A DNA stretch of 64,000 nt from Perlabentimonas gracilis (GTDB lineage Bacteria > Bacteroidota > Bacteroidia > Bacteroidales > Tenuifilaceae): assembly GCF_011174675.1 (NCBI RefSeq), contig NZ_JAANIG010000013.1, positions 1 to 64,000 of the forward strand, given 5' to 3'. Below the pieces are notes generated by a model. It had not been told where the DNA came from. It searched no databases and saw only the letters and a list, made by a program, of their open reading frames with translations. The translations under genes were made by a program, and so were the position numbers. Of this stretch, positions 29,701 through 38,526 are shown piece by piece. The first letter of the stretch is position 1; each line of letters opens with the position of its first letter.

Positions 29701-29941
29701 TGTTACTATTACTCAAAGATAGGGATATGGCGTGATTTAATGAGAGGGCTATTAAATCGTAACACTGGTTTATATGCGCAGTTGTGCTTCGTACTGCCTC
29801 GCTTACGAGTATCTCTTTTGTACGACGATACTGGTACTCTGTATTGGCTAAAAAAATTAAGGAAATTACGATGTACAGCGATATAACTGTTATGTATAAA
29901 TTCCTTCGAGTTTTTGAGTTGATAACTGAAATGGTTTTCAC
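26702..29941 (-). CDS. Hybrid sensor histidine kinase with three PAS domains
   Basis: A 1079-residue membrane sensor. TM1 lies near residues 15-33 and TM2 near 283-303, with a periplasmic sensing domain of about 245 residues between them. Three PAS domains follow; the first has a cysteine cluster (CYEVFPSNSCHTTNCPLEQ), as seen in many anaerobe PAS kinases. Next are HisKA with phospho-acceptor His719 in SNLSHEIRTPLNA, HATPase with N-box LLSNAIKF and G-boxes DTGVGL and GMGLGLA, and a C-terminal receiver (Asp1011 in LMDIVMP, Thr1039, Lys1061). All catalytic residues are present. No separate response regulator or output gene is adjacent, so phosphate must be passed on to a partner encoded elsewhere. 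Confidence 0.95.
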   Translation of the reverse strand: MKTISVINSKTRRNLYITVISLYIVISLIFLANTEYQYRRTKEILVSEAVRSTTAHINQCYDLIALSLNHAISLSLSNSNIKSAIQSQQPTLIAKEIQPVVENFIEPKNAFFSIYTSNGSKVYSTCSDSVQMLRQVSLSTSNVASGHQIAFTDRGVYYYLSKNVQIGDQNFTLVLGLREEEGIKNLITSTRIIPFIFRYDSSASNPLLAPEILFDDGSDDINQILSSFDPHSMSTSRVVKTDNAFYVLTDVAPNIISDTSGFFKTIYAIDISEYYSTYTNHLLRVIGSILFFLVVVVLIVRLFHNKILNLLLSIEKKLEIKLQYRTNELISHNDQLNQIFNATANGIRIIDKNYNVINVNSSFSLLTGIAEDTIVGNKCYEVFPSNSCHTTNCPLEQIKQGLSVVKAKEIRYTNVGRKLVYQYKARPFVTKQGDLIGIIEDFKDVTDLHNAQEAVDQTQRQYETLLDSMPVGVFIRDFQGNMFYQNKYMDKVFGPVVEGRKNLKQIYPTLINKFFEEDKLVDKYGLFVTEEKLVDNNGFERTYVTHKFKFAGANNIALIGGVSIDITKRKKAEQNSYVLTKAIVNSPIGVLITSPKGDVEFCNPEFEKYAGVTSEDILGKQFPYLLPSKDNKLQDPIGLALKGGVYQGEQQIALYDNLPQWYAISIAPVFNREGEISHLIFVFDNITERKEYEKQIVFSKAKAEESERLKTSFLSNLSHEIRTPLNAILGFSSLLNSDAVSLNEKEEIPALLVSHSNDLLDLINDLIDISAIETNQFSINKAECKLNQVITDSFNEVISNKKFMETKSIKTIVKLGVLEESFSILSDSKRLSQAVKHLLSNAIKFTNSGFVEFGYTFKDANNLLFYIIDTGVGLSEQEKSIVFNPFRQADDSRTRTFNGMGLGLAISKHIIERLGGKIWVDSTKGQGSTFYFTLPYIPVKNKFDTVVLTPKHKDVFNWQSKTILVADDIDSNYRFIQTLLRPTGANLLWAKNGRQAIDMVKENKIDLILMDIVMPELDGFEATKEIKKINSNVKVICQTAYPANDHQVACRESGMDSYLAKPIPPIVMLKTIDEFISRN

Positions 29942-30025
29942 AAAAAATGCTATTTACAAAGGCTTGATATATACTTGAGCCAAATGTAAATTATTTTTTT
30001 TTGAGTTCAATGCTTTTAGCCAAGT

Positions 30026-30053
30026 AAAAAACAGGTTGGGCTTCAATCCTGTT
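30026..30053 (-). terminator. Intrinsic terminator of the C25 protease gene
   Basis: On the minus strand AACAGG pairs with CCTGTT, with an inner TTG/CAA extension around a 5-base loop, directly followed by a run of six T (complement of 30031-30026). It lies about 30 bases past the stop codon at 30081. Confidence 0.75.
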
Positions 30054-30080
30054 CATTCTCTAGTTACAACAACCTTGGGG

Positions 30081-33000
30081 TTAATATTTTAAAATCTTTA
30101 CCGACTTCTGCTCCTTTTTGGCATAAACAATTGTTAGAACATAGATCCCTTGAGGAAGAAAAGTAGTGGGTATGGTTACAGAATGTTCTCGTTCAATGGA
30201 TGTATTAACCATAATTTGTCCAAACATATTGGTTATTAACAATCTTTTTCCATTTTCAATACCCGTCACTTTTAAAAAGTCGTCAAATGGATTTGGTTGA
30301 ATAATCAGGGTTGAATCTTCGGGGTTGTCAACTTGAGTCGGGCTTAAGTTAACCGGAATGTTTATATCTCGCCCAGCTATTTGAAATGTGGATTCCAATT
30401 TTTGGTACCCAGTGGCTTGCACCGAAAACCTATACTCGCCATTTTTTAGCTTAACATCTATTTGACCAGTTTGGTCAGTAACAAAGAGCTTATCGTACCC
30501 ATTAATGGAAATTATTGCGTCTTCAACGCTTTCGTTCTTTGAGTTGTTCACAATAAACGTGGCTATGTACTCAGGAATAATACATGAAATTAGAGCCTCC
30601 CATCCTTTATAAACAACGCTCCCATCGGATGAAAAGTAAAAGGTTATTGCTCCTTGAGGGTTTGTAGCTGTCAACGTGCCAATATCAATACCATTGGAGT
30701 TGCTAAATGGGCTACCCGTAAAGTATGCCGATGTGGTATCAACACCATCGAAAACATATAGTTTGTCCCACAAAGAGTGCGCTCCCTCAATAAATGCATA
30801 AGTAAACTCTGCCGAGATTACCTTATCTTCTTCGGCGGGGTAAAATGTCATTATGTACTCCTCGTTATCGGAATAATCTCCATCGGGCCCTCCAGAATCG
30901 TAAAACCTTGCCAGGCAGGTTGTATAGGTTTCGGCTGTTCCCATCCAAATTTCGGGTAACTTTCCAACCATAAGCTCAATATCGTGCTCTAGACCATACG
31001 ATTGTGGATCGATACGCAAATTTAAAACCTCAATCGTCTCTAAAGGAGTAGATTCAAGGGCTGCAATGGGAAACGATGCAGTGCTACTTTGTGCTGGTTC
31101 TAATGTACCAATATGTTGATTTTCTGCTCCTATAGTTATTCCTCTTGAAGTTGTTGTTAAATATACTAAAACATTGTCTAGCGCAGAGGCTCCATTGTTG
31201 ACAACCTCTATGGATAGGGTTGCACTCTCGCCCGGATCGAGGTGATTCGGCGTTCCCTCTTCATTATCTAAAACAATAATATCTTTTATCTCAATATAAG
31301 GTGCAAGTGCTTGCAGTTTAAGGTATGATTTCCAATTATTTGTTCCATCGGTTATATTAAGTGTAAATATTGATTGATGCCCATTGGGAACCTCATCCGA
31401 AAGGTTAAAGGAGAAGGCATCTTCAAATACCTTTGTAGTGGTTCCCTCCTCTGTACCAAAAGTACCAACCTCAATGGAAGCGCCAGACGTAAGTAAAAAG
31501 TATTCATCTTCTCCCACAAGATCAACGATAACCTCATGGGTAGCTTGATCGCCCACATTTCGAAGAGTTAAATCAATAGAAAACTCCTCGCCATAATCTG
31601 CCTGCGAGTTATTGTTCCCATTGGGATCGCTTATTGAAAAATGCATTAGCGTAACGTATGGCGCATCGAGCGCTGTTGCGGGTACTTCGGCAAAATAGGG
31701 TTGAGTTTGTGGACGGGTTACCACTATGGAAACATTCCCGCCCTCGTAAATTGGCTCAACAGGAACTTCAACCGATCCTTCGGGGCCCACGAGAGCCGCT
31801 CCATGAAGTACTCCATTTTTACTGATGGCTACGTATGAACCAGGAAGTGCTGAGACCTGATACATAGGTAAACCTATGGGGACATACTCGGGATGAGCAA
31901 CTACATTTGCTTTAGGAGCAGTAAAATAGGGTACTAGCGAAGGGTCACCTAACACGTTGTATGCCTCCCAGTAGTATAAGTCGTTAGAATGTGAAGTGTA
32001 ATCCTGCAAGTGGGCTTCGGTAACCGATAAGTTACCAATAAAAACAAAACCCGAAGCACTTAAATATTGGGTGTGAAATGGCGCATCGAAAGCACCAAAA
32101 GAGGTTTCCTCGAATGATGGAACATAACCATCGTTATTCCCTTGAAGTGGAAAAGCTCCAACTGCCCAGTAAAAATCTTCGAACCAATAGGTATTTGGAG
32201 ATGAGCCAATGTAGGTTACTGCACCCTTATCGTTAGCACGGATCCAACTCTCGCCTATTGATACGCCTGTGGTAAAGCCAAAGTCGGCGGACTCACAACA
32301 GTTGCCAATTACAAATGGGTACTGTTGCGAGTTGGAGAAACCATTAATAGTGTTGGCGTTTAGCAACGGATCGCCCCATGTGGTTTGGCTACAATGGGCG
32401 GTATAGTTTATAAAACCAACCGAAATACGCTGTGGGTCGTAACAACCGCTATAGCCAGCGCTATTGTTGGGATTGCTTGGGTCATTCGCAACCCCGTATC
32501 CCCAAACAGTACTAAACCCATTGGCAGAATTGAAGTAATTTTGGGTAGCATACTTAACCGTAGGCTCTCCAACACGGGGATTCCAAGATGCATCAACACC
32601 TGCAATAAGGGTAGCATTGTTAAGGTAGGTTGGATTTGCTAGCTGATATTTCTCGTAGTATAATATCTTACTGATTATGCTCTCCAGTTCTTGCGGTGTT
32701 TGGGCCGAAAGTCGGCCATAGTACATTTCGGGGAAGTAATCTCCATCTACACTGGCATAGTACAAGTCGGTTGCTCGGCCAGTTTTTGTACCCGTGGCTG
32801 AAGCCGGTACATGCTCCACATCGCCAACCAAAACTAAAAATGTGGGAGCAACTCCTTCGGATTGTTGATCGTTGTAGTAAGCGTGAACAAAGCTTTGAAT
32901 TTGCTCAGCAGCTTGGCCAATTTCATCGGTGTAGGCAACCTCAACATAAAATCCTTTTTCGCTTTTCCATTGGATGTAGGGCTGTAGCTTTTCTTCGAAT

Positions 33001-33773
33001 AATCGATTGGCTACCACCAACATTTTAACAGGATATTTGGTTAAATCGGGATGATCGTCGTAAACACCCTTGGTATATGGATTGGCGAGGGCTTGAAATA
33101 TGGGCTCGAAGTAGGGCGAGTAGGTCTTGATGTAAAGTTCGTTTTCTAACTCTTTGCTCCCACCAACCATAGTCACCTCAACATCAATATCATTAAAAAC
33201 TTTTAATGCACCATTCTGATAGTCATACTGAACAGGATTTACCTGCAGCAACGCTATTCTAACTCCACGCAACGTACCTAAAACTTTAATGTTAACCTCC
33301 GGACTATCTGTAATACTTGTATTTATATATGATTGTATGCTGTATTTAAACTGGATTTGCTGAGGGTTCTCGTCCTTACGAACCGATGGTTGGTTTGGAT
33401 AAATGGGCACCTCGATTCCATAGCTTTCCAAATCTATTTTATGATATGAGTAGCCCTTAATTTGCGCTGTAACAGTAGCCCCATTAGGTATCTGGATTAA
33501 CTTTTTAAAAGCCGGTAATTTGGGTTCGCCAATGTTTCCAGAGGCGTAACCCTTGCCAAAGTACAAATCAACAAACTCGCCGTGCTCTTTATCGGTAATG
33601 GTAACTCCATAAAGTGCATCAACTGAAAATTGCATACTAAGGGATGATATGCTGTTTATGGGCTGGCTGGCATGGGTTGCTTTCCTAATATCACGAAGAG
33701 GAATAGTGTAATCTTGCGACATAGCAATTTGCGCAAAGGCGGATAGAAGAATTATGGCGATTAAACGATTCAT
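30081..33773 (-). CDS. Gingipain-like C25 cysteine protease with T9SS sorting domain
   Basis: A 1230-residue secreted protein. A signal peptide (1-19) is followed by a prodomain, then the C25 catalytic domain (about 245-620). This has the caspase-like pattern, with catalytic His460 in NYTAHCSQTTWGDP and Cys492 or Cys493 in VIGNCCESADFG. Ig-like and CARDB-like domains (about 700-950) and a CUB-like domain (SLWDKLYVFDGVD region) follow, then a carboxypeptidase-regulatory/CnaB-like domain. The last 75 residues are a type A T9SS sorting domain (IIQPNPFDDFLKV to KSVKILKY). By family it is an extracellular peptidase exported by the type IX system and anchored or released after cleavage of the tail. 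It is monocistronic, with its own terminator. Confidence 0.92.
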   Translation of the reverse strand: MNRLIAIILLSAFAQIAMSQDYTIPLRDIRKATHASQPINSISSLSMQFSVDALYGVTITDKEHGEFVDLYFGKGYASGNIGEPKLPAFKKLIQIPNGATVTAQIKGYSYHKIDLESYGIEVPIYPNQPSVRKDENPQQIQFKYSIQSYINTSITDSPEVNIKVLGTLRGVRIALLQVNPVQYDYQNGALKVFNDIDVEVTMVGGSKELENELYIKTYSPYFEPIFQALANPYTKGVYDDHPDLTKYPVKMLVVANRLFEEKLQPYIQWKSEKGFYVEVAYTDEIGQAAEQIQSFVHAYYNDQQSEGVAPTFLVLVGDVEHVPASATGTKTGRATDLYYASVDGDYFPEMYYGRLSAQTPQELESIISKILYYEKYQLANPTYLNNATLIAGVDASWNPRVGEPTVKYATQNYFNSANGFSTVWGYGVANDPSNPNNSAGYSGCYDPQRISVGFINYTAHCSQTTWGDPLLNANTINGFSNSQQYPFVIGNCCESADFGFTTGVSIGESWIRANDKGAVTYIGSSPNTYWFEDFYWAVGAFPLQGNNDGYVPSFEETSFGAFDAPFHTQYLSASGFVFIGNLSVTEAHLQDYTSHSNDLYYWEAYNVLGDPSLVPYFTAPKANVVAHPEYVPIGLPMYQVSALPGSYVAISKNGVLHGAALVGPEGSVEVPVEPIYEGGNVSIVVTRPQTQPYFAEVPATALDAPYVTLMHFSISDPNGNNNSQADYGEEFSIDLTLRNVGDQATHEVIVDLVGEDEYFLLTSGASIEVGTFGTEEGTTTKVFEDAFSFNLSDEVPNGHQSIFTLNITDGTNNWKSYLKLQALAPYIEIKDIIVLDNEEGTPNHLDPGESATLSIEVVNNGASALDNVLVYLTTTSRGITIGAENQHIGTLEPAQSSTASFPIAALESTPLETIEVLNLRIDPQSYGLEHDIELMVGKLPEIWMGTAETYTTCLARFYDSGGPDGDYSDNEEYIMTFYPAEEDKVISAEFTYAFIEGAHSLWDKLYVFDGVDTTSAYFTGSPFSNSNGIDIGTLTATNPQGAITFYFSSDGSVVYKGWEALISCIIPEYIATFIVNNSKNESVEDAIISINGYDKLFVTDQTGQIDVKLKNGEYRFSVQATGYQKLESTFQIAGRDINIPVNLSPTQVDNPEDSTLIIQPNPFDDFLKVTGIENGKRLLITNMFGQIMVNTSIEREHSVTIPTTFLPQGIYVLTIVYAKKEQKSVKILKY

Positions 33774-33850
33774 AATATCTTTTTGCTTTAGGGTAAAGGT
33801 GCGCCTAACTTGTATTAAACGATTTGAATAAAAAATTGTTTGATAGTTTG

Positions 33851-35674
33851 TTAGGTTTTTATTTCATCATTACTTAGGTTGATATTGCTATAAAATTGAA
33901 ATATCAGCTTGGCCTTGCTGTGCCCAACAACACGGGTTAACTCTTCAACAGATGCTTTGCGTACAGCAGTAATACTTTTAAATTCCTTAAAAAGTTGCTC
34001 TACTGATTTTAGCCCAATCCCCTGTATTTCTGTTAGTTGTGATGCTGTGGCAGTGCTGGAGCGACGATTGCGATGGTGACCTATGCTAAATCTATGTGCC
34101 TCATTTCGTGCATATTGAACAACTTTTAACGATTCCGAGTTCTTGTCGAGATAAATTGGAACAGGATCGCCAGGAAAGTAAATCTCCTCCAACCGCTTGG
34201 CAATACCAATAATTGATATTTTTTGGTGTAATTGTAGACTTTTTAGCGCGTTGTAGGCTGTACTTAGCTGCCCTTTTCCTCCGTCAATAACAATAAGCTG
34301 CGGGAGAGCTTCGCCATCGGAAACTAAGCGCGAATAACGCCGGGTAATTACTTCGGCCATGGAGGCAAAATCATCGGGGCCAACCACAGTCTTTATGTTG
34401 AACAAGCGGTATTCCCTTTTGGCCGGCTTTGCATCTTTAAATACAACGCATGCCGAAACGGGGTTGGTTCCCTGAAGATTCGAATTATCGAAACATTCAA
34501 TATGGTGGGGTAAAGCAACGGTTTTAAAATCTTTTTGCAGACTTTTCAGAATTCTCATCGTTCTGCTTTCGCCATCCCTCTTCTCGAGCATCATACTTTT
34601 CTCTACAACATACGCTTTGGCGTTACGTTGCGAAAGTTGCAACAGCTTTAGCTTATCGCCTCGGGTCGGAACAGTATACTTACATCCATCAAGCACATAC
34701 TCGGGTATAATGGGCACAATTAATTCCTTTGCCCTACTATTAACCCGTTGTCGTAACTCCGTGATTGCTATTGCAAGTAAATCGGAAGTTGTTTCGTCCA
34801 ACCCTTTTTTTAACTCTAAATTGTGCGATTGTATAACCGAACCCTGCACAACCTTAATAAAGTTTACGCAGGTTACCTTGCTGTCTTCAACAATACTAAA
34901 AACATCAAGGTCGGTTAGCCTAGGATTAACAATGGTAGATTTTGCCTGAAAACGCTCGAGTGCTGCTAATTTTTCCTTGTACTTGTGCGCCTGTTCAAAC
35001 TGATAATCCTTAGCATAATAGTGCATTCGTTCAACAATAATACGTTTTACCGTCTGTATATTACCGTTTAGTATATCTACAATTAAAGTTATACTTTCAT
35101 TGTAATCCTCTTCCGTTTGATTGCCAATACAGGGTGCCAAGCAGTTACCAATTTGGTACTCGAGACAGGGTTTAAATTTTCCAGACTTAATATTTTGTTG
35201 AGTAAGTGCTAGGTTGCAAGTCCGCAGCGGATAAATAGATTTTATTAGGTCGAGTATGGTTTTTAGCAATACACCCGAAGTATACGGACCAAAGTATCGA
35301 CTACCATCATGCACAACCCTTCGTGTACTGTATACTCTAGGAAACGGTTCGTTCTTAATACAAATCCAAGGATAGGTTTTATCGTCCTTTAGCAAGACGT
35401 TGTACTTCGGCTTAATTTTTTTTATTAAGTTATTCTCGAGCAGTAAGGCATCGCTTTCAGTATCAACAATAATATGCTTAATATCTACCACTTTAGAAAC
35501 AAGAACCCTAAGCTTTGCACTCTCGTATTTGTTTTTGCTAAAGTAGGAGGACACTCGCTTTTTTAGATCCTTGGCTTTACCTACGTAAATTACCTCTTTC
35601 TCATGATTGAGAAATTGATAAACTCCGGGTTTGTTGGGCAAACGTTGTGCAATATTTGCTGGTGACTGCTTCAC
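33851..35674 (-). CDS. uvrC: Excinuclease ABC subunit C
   Basis: A 607-residue protein of nucleotide excision repair that makes both incisions around UvrAB-bound lesions. It has the N-terminal GIY-YIG nuclease (residues about 14-95: GVYQFLNHEKEVIYVGKAKDLKKR), a cysteine cluster near 150-190 (CNLALTQQNIKSGKFKPCLEYQIGNCLAPC), a UvrB-binding UVR motif and the RNase H-like nuclease (HIECFDNSNLQGTNPVSACVVF; VIDGGKGQLSTA). A C-terminal helix-hairpin-helix domain (LTEIQGIGLKSVEQLFKEF) follows. Length and motifs are normal. It lies nine bases after the phosphate transporter gene, so the two are probably co-transcribed. Confidence 0.97.
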   Translation of the reverse strand: MKQSPANIAQRLPNKPGVYQFLNHEKEVIYVGKAKDLKKRVSSYFSKNKYESAKLRVLVSKVVDIKHIIVDTESDALLLENNLIKKIKPKYNVLLKDDKTYPWICIKNEPFPRVYSTRRVVHDGSRYFGPYTSGVLLKTILDLIKSIYPLRTCNLALTQQNIKSGKFKPCLEYQIGNCLAPCIGNQTEEDYNESITLIVDILNGNIQTVKRIIVERMHYYAKDYQFEQAHKYKEKLAALERFQAKSTIVNPRLTDLDVFSIVEDSKVTCVNFIKVVQGSVIQSHNLELKKGLDETTSDLLAIAITELRQRVNSRAKELIVPIIPEYVLDGCKYTVPTRGDKLKLLQLSQRNAKAYVVEKSMMLEKRDGESRTMRILKSLQKDFKTVALPHHIECFDNSNLQGTNPVSACVVFKDAKPAKREYRLFNIKTVVGPDDFASMAEVITRRYSRLVSDGEALPQLIVIDGGKGQLSTAYNALKSLQLHQKISIIGIAKRLEEIYFPGDPVPIYLDKNSESLKVVQYARNEAHRFSIGHHRNRRSSTATASQLTEIQGIGLKSVEQLFKEFKSITAVRKASVEELTRVVGHSKAKLIFQFYSNINLSNDEIKT

Positions 35675-35683
35675 AATTATTGG

Positions 35684-36703
35684 TTAAAAAAGATAAAGTA
35701 TTGCGTACTTATCGGAAAGGTATACCAAAAAAAACGAAACACAAAAAGCAATTACAGGGGCTAGAAGCCACATAAAGAAGAACTTAACAACCTCTGTCTT
35801 TTGCAGAATGTTTTTGGCCCCGAGCTTTGCTATACCAATACCAATAATTGCGGCAACGTTAAGTTGAACCAAGGATGTTGGGATTCCCTTAGTTAAGGAG
35901 GCCATAAGCAAAAGAGATGCAGAAATAAATGCAATGATGGCTGCCTCTATCCTACCGAAAAGAATTATTTCCTTGCCAGTATTCTTAAGAATTTTATTGC
36001 CAAAAATTGAGCTTCCAATCCCAAAACAAGGTGCAATGATAAGTACAGAGAAATTTGATATCAACCAGCCATATTTCTCGGCGTCAAGATCAAAAAAATT
36101 AAGGGTCATTTGCGTTAAAGGGCCAGCAGCATTAGCCACATTATTAGAACCAATGGCAAAAGCAACGTAAAGTGACAGTATAATTAGTAAACCCTTAAGC
36201 AAATAGCTATTATTTACCTTGGCAGAAATAGTATAACCTCTTCTACGGAGTGGAGTATAGATATATTTTCCTATCAAAAAACTTAGCACAAACGAAACAA
36301 GGGGTAGTATAAACCAGGTTGGAAGTATCTCGTAAAAGAGTTTTGTTGAGTTGAAGTCGCTAAAGTATAAAGCCGGAGCAACCATAGCGAAAACAGTTGA
36401 TTGGCTGGTAGATTGTGGTATTCCGGCTATGTTTGCAATTAGCAGCGAAAGGGCAACGGAGAAAAACACTATGGACAGCATTACGCTATTGATTAACGAA
36501 GGGTTAATTATACCCGAACCAAGCGTAGCAGCCGTATTTTTTCCTGCAATGGTGGCGCCTAAAAAAACCATCAGTCCAAATAGTCCTGGTATTAGGCTTT
36601 TGCGGATAACATTCGCTCCATATGCTGCCGAAAAGGAAGGTCCAGTTCCGCTGCCACCCATATTGAAGGCAAGGAACATACCCAGAATGAAAGGGACAAA
36701 CAT
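35684..36703 (-). CDS. PiT-family inorganic phosphate transporter
   Basis: A 339-residue inner-membrane protein with about ten hydrophobic segments and the two inverted PiT repeats. The second repeat carries the canonical signature (AIGSNNVANAAGPL). The first has the variant GMFLAFNMGGSGTGPSFSAAYGANVI, in which the usual GANDVAN is altered, as in a recognised subgroup of anion permeases. Predicted to import phosphate (or a similar anion) with a cation. It is the gene before uvrC on the minus strand and is preceded by adenine deaminase 42 bases upstream, all on the same strand. Confidence 0.87.
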   Translation of the reverse strand: MFVPFILGMFLAFNMGGSGTGPSFSAAYGANVIRKSLIPGLFGLMVFLGATIAGKNTAATLGSGIINPSLINSVMLSIVFFSVALSLLIANIAGIPQSTSQSTVFAMVAPALYFSDFNSTKLFYEILPTWFILPLVSFVLSFLIGKYIYTPLRRRGYTISAKVNNSYLLKGLLIILSLYVAFAIGSNNVANAAGPLTQMTLNFFDLDAEKYGWLISNFSVLIIAPCFGIGSSIFGNKILKNTGKEIILFGRIEAAIIAFISASLLLMASLTKGIPTSLVQLNVAAIIGIGIAKLGAKNILQKTEVVKFFFMWLLAPVIAFCVSFFLVYLSDKYAILYLF

Positions 36704-36745
36704 TTGCGAATTAGTTTTGGTTTGCTAACTCACAAATATAAGTAA

Positions 36746-38374
36746 TTAATGAAACAAGGGAACGGAACAGAATTTATTAATATCGAATAGTCCGTTATGG
36801 TTAATTTTTAGATTAGGTATTACCGTTAAAGCCATAAAGGAAGCAGTCATAAATGGTGCGTTAATACTGCAGCCAGACGAAAGAATGTGTCTATTTAATT
36901 CCTCGTACTGCTTGCTAACCTCTTCGCCGGGCTCATTGGTCATTAGACCAAAGAATGGTAATTTTATTCCTGCTACCTTACCTTGATTTGCGAAACACAG
37001 TCCTCCTTTACTTAAAACAATCCATTGAAGTGCTGATTGAATACTTTCGTCATCTACTCCTACACAAAGTATATGATGGCTATCGTGAGCTATACTGGCC
37101 GCTAACGCTCCACTTTTCAGACCAAACCCTTTAATAAATGCAACTACGGGTGGAGTGTCGGAATAGCGGTCGAGAAGAACTATCTTAAGCATATCTGTTG
37201 ATATATTAGATGAAACTACACACCCTGCTTGAACCTCTATTTTGAGCCAATTGGTTAAAAGTTCACCCGGAATGGCTTCTATTACGTTCATTGTGGTTCC
37301 TGTAGATGTAACTTTTAGCTGTTCCACTGTAGGAATATTTGTGCGGAAAGGAAACGCAGGAGGATGCTGCCTTGGTGTGTTAAAGAGTAATCTTTCTTTA
37401 CTGTACACTTTAGCTCCATCTATATATGTTTCTAATATATTGAAGTTTACTAAATCTTCAGTAATAATAAAATCGGCTGTATCTCCAACATTAAGCTGGC
37501 CTACAGGTAACGAGTAATGGCTTACAGGATTATATGTTGCAATGGTTAACACATCGTACAAATCATAGCCCTTTGATACGGCTTTGGCAACAACCTTGTT
37601 AATATGACCACTCATTAAATAATCGGGGTGGCAATCGTCGGTACAAAACATTAGAGACGCTGCGTTTTCAGTTATCAACGGAGATAGTGAATTGAAATTC
37701 CGTGCAGCGCTCCCCTCGCGTATTTGAATTTTTTGGCTTAAAGCGATTTTTTCGAGAGCTTCGGAAGTTGTACTACATTCATGATCGGTGCCAATACCGG
37801 CCTTTACGTACGATATCAGATCGTCACCTTTTAAACCTGGAGCATGTCCATCGATGGGTTTATTATACTGTTTGGCGGCATTAAGTTTGCCTACTACTTG
37901 CGGGTCGTTGTTAAGCACACCGGGGAAGTTCATCATCTCGGCCAAAAAGTAGAATTCTGGATCGGATATCATTCGCGCCACATCGGACGCATTAAAAACA
38001 GCTCCACTTTTTTCCATAGGCGAAGCCGGCACACACGAGGGTACTCCAAAAAAGAATTTTAGGGGAACAGTTTTGGAGTCGGCAATCATAAACCTGACAC
38101 CTTCTTCGCCTGCTACATTTGCAACCTCGTGTGGGTCGGTAACAACAGCTACAGTTCCGTGCTTGACGGCAAGGCGAGCAAACTGACTTGGGATTAACAT
38201 TGAGCTTTCAATGTGGATATGTGAATCGACAAATCCTGGTAAAATATAAGGCCCCTCTACGGTATCATCTCTCTCAATAGAAGCAATTTTTCCATTGGCG
38301 ATAGAAATTACGGCTCCATACATTTGCCGATCGCGAGGCATTACCAATACCCCTTTTACAGTAAAATTTTCCAT
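36746..38374 (-). CDS. ade: Adenine deaminase
   Basis: A 542-residue amidohydrolase that converts adenine to hypoxanthine and ammonia in purine salvage. The metal-binding HIHIESS motif (His52, His54) is intact after the PGFVDSH strand, with further ligands in DPHEVANVAG, DGHAPGL and TDDCHPDYL. The C-terminal half has the family's HDSHHILCVGVDD block. Length is normal for the family. The ATG at 38374-38372 gives the usual short N-terminal strand (MENFTVKGVLV). Downstream is the phosphate transporter gene. Confidence 0.93.
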   Translation of the reverse strand: MENFTVKGVLVMPRDRQMYGAVISIANGKIASIERDDTVEGPYILPGFVDSHIHIESSMLIPSQFARLAVKHGTVAVVTDPHEVANVAGEEGVRFMIADSKTVPLKFFFGVPSCVPASPMEKSGAVFNASDVARMISDPEFYFLAEMMNFPGVLNNDPQVVGKLNAAKQYNKPIDGHAPGLKGDDLISYVKAGIGTDHECSTTSEALEKIALSQKIQIREGSAARNFNSLSPLITENAASLMFCTDDCHPDYLMSGHINKVVAKAVSKGYDLYDVLTIATYNPVSHYSLPVGQLNVGDTADFIITEDLVNFNILETYIDGAKVYSKERLLFNTPRQHPPAFPFRTNIPTVEQLKVTSTGTTMNVIEAIPGELLTNWLKIEVQAGCVVSSNISTDMLKIVLLDRYSDTPPVVAFIKGFGLKSGALAASIAHDSHHILCVGVDDESIQSALQWIVLSKGGLCFANQGKVAGIKLPFFGLMTNEPGEEVSKQYEELNRHILSSGCSINAPFMTASFMALTVIPNLKINHNGLFDINKFCSVPLFH

Positions 38375-38464
38375 TTGTATTCAATTTATTATCTACTTAT
38401 TCGCACTAAAAGAAAAGTGAAACTCACAAAGCGTTAAAATACCACTACTTGCATTGCGTAATTA

Positions 38465-38494
38465 AATATATTGTTCCACGTGGAACAATATATT
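38465..38494. promoter_or_regulatory. parS: parS-like palindrome, copy 1
   Basis: A perfect 30-bp palindrome with the 14-bp core GTTCCACGTGGAAC at 38473-38486, flanked by AATATATT on both sides. The core matches the parS sites bound by chromosomal ParB in Pseudomonas and differs by one base per half from the Bacillus form (GTTTCACGTGAAAC). It lies immediately downstream of mnmG, a gene often beside oriC and parAB. No ParB gene is in the window, so the assignment is by sequence match and position. Confidence 0.7.
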
Positions 38495-38511
38495 AGAGTT
38501 GTAGGAATTTG

Positions 38512-38525
38512 GTTCCACGTGGAAC
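38512..38525. promoter_or_regulatory. parS: parS-like palindrome, copy 2
   Basis: A second perfect GTTCCACGTGGAAC, 39 bases centre to centre from copy 1, ending two bases before the mnmG stop codon (38527). The flanks differ from copy 1, so the shared 14 bases are the conserved element. Two closely spaced copies suggest a real binding cluster rather than chance. Confidence 0.7.
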
Positions 38526-38526
38526 A

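Larger units (their letters stand above)
38375..38526. other. Intergenic region between ade and mnmG carrying two parS-like sites
   Basis: 152 bases between the stop of mnmG (38527) and the start of ade (38374), both on the minus strand. It carries two copies of the palindrome GTTCCACGTGGAAC (see separate entries). The rest is AT-rich and should contain the ade promoter, though no clear TAnnTTTG box was found. Confidence 0.7.
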
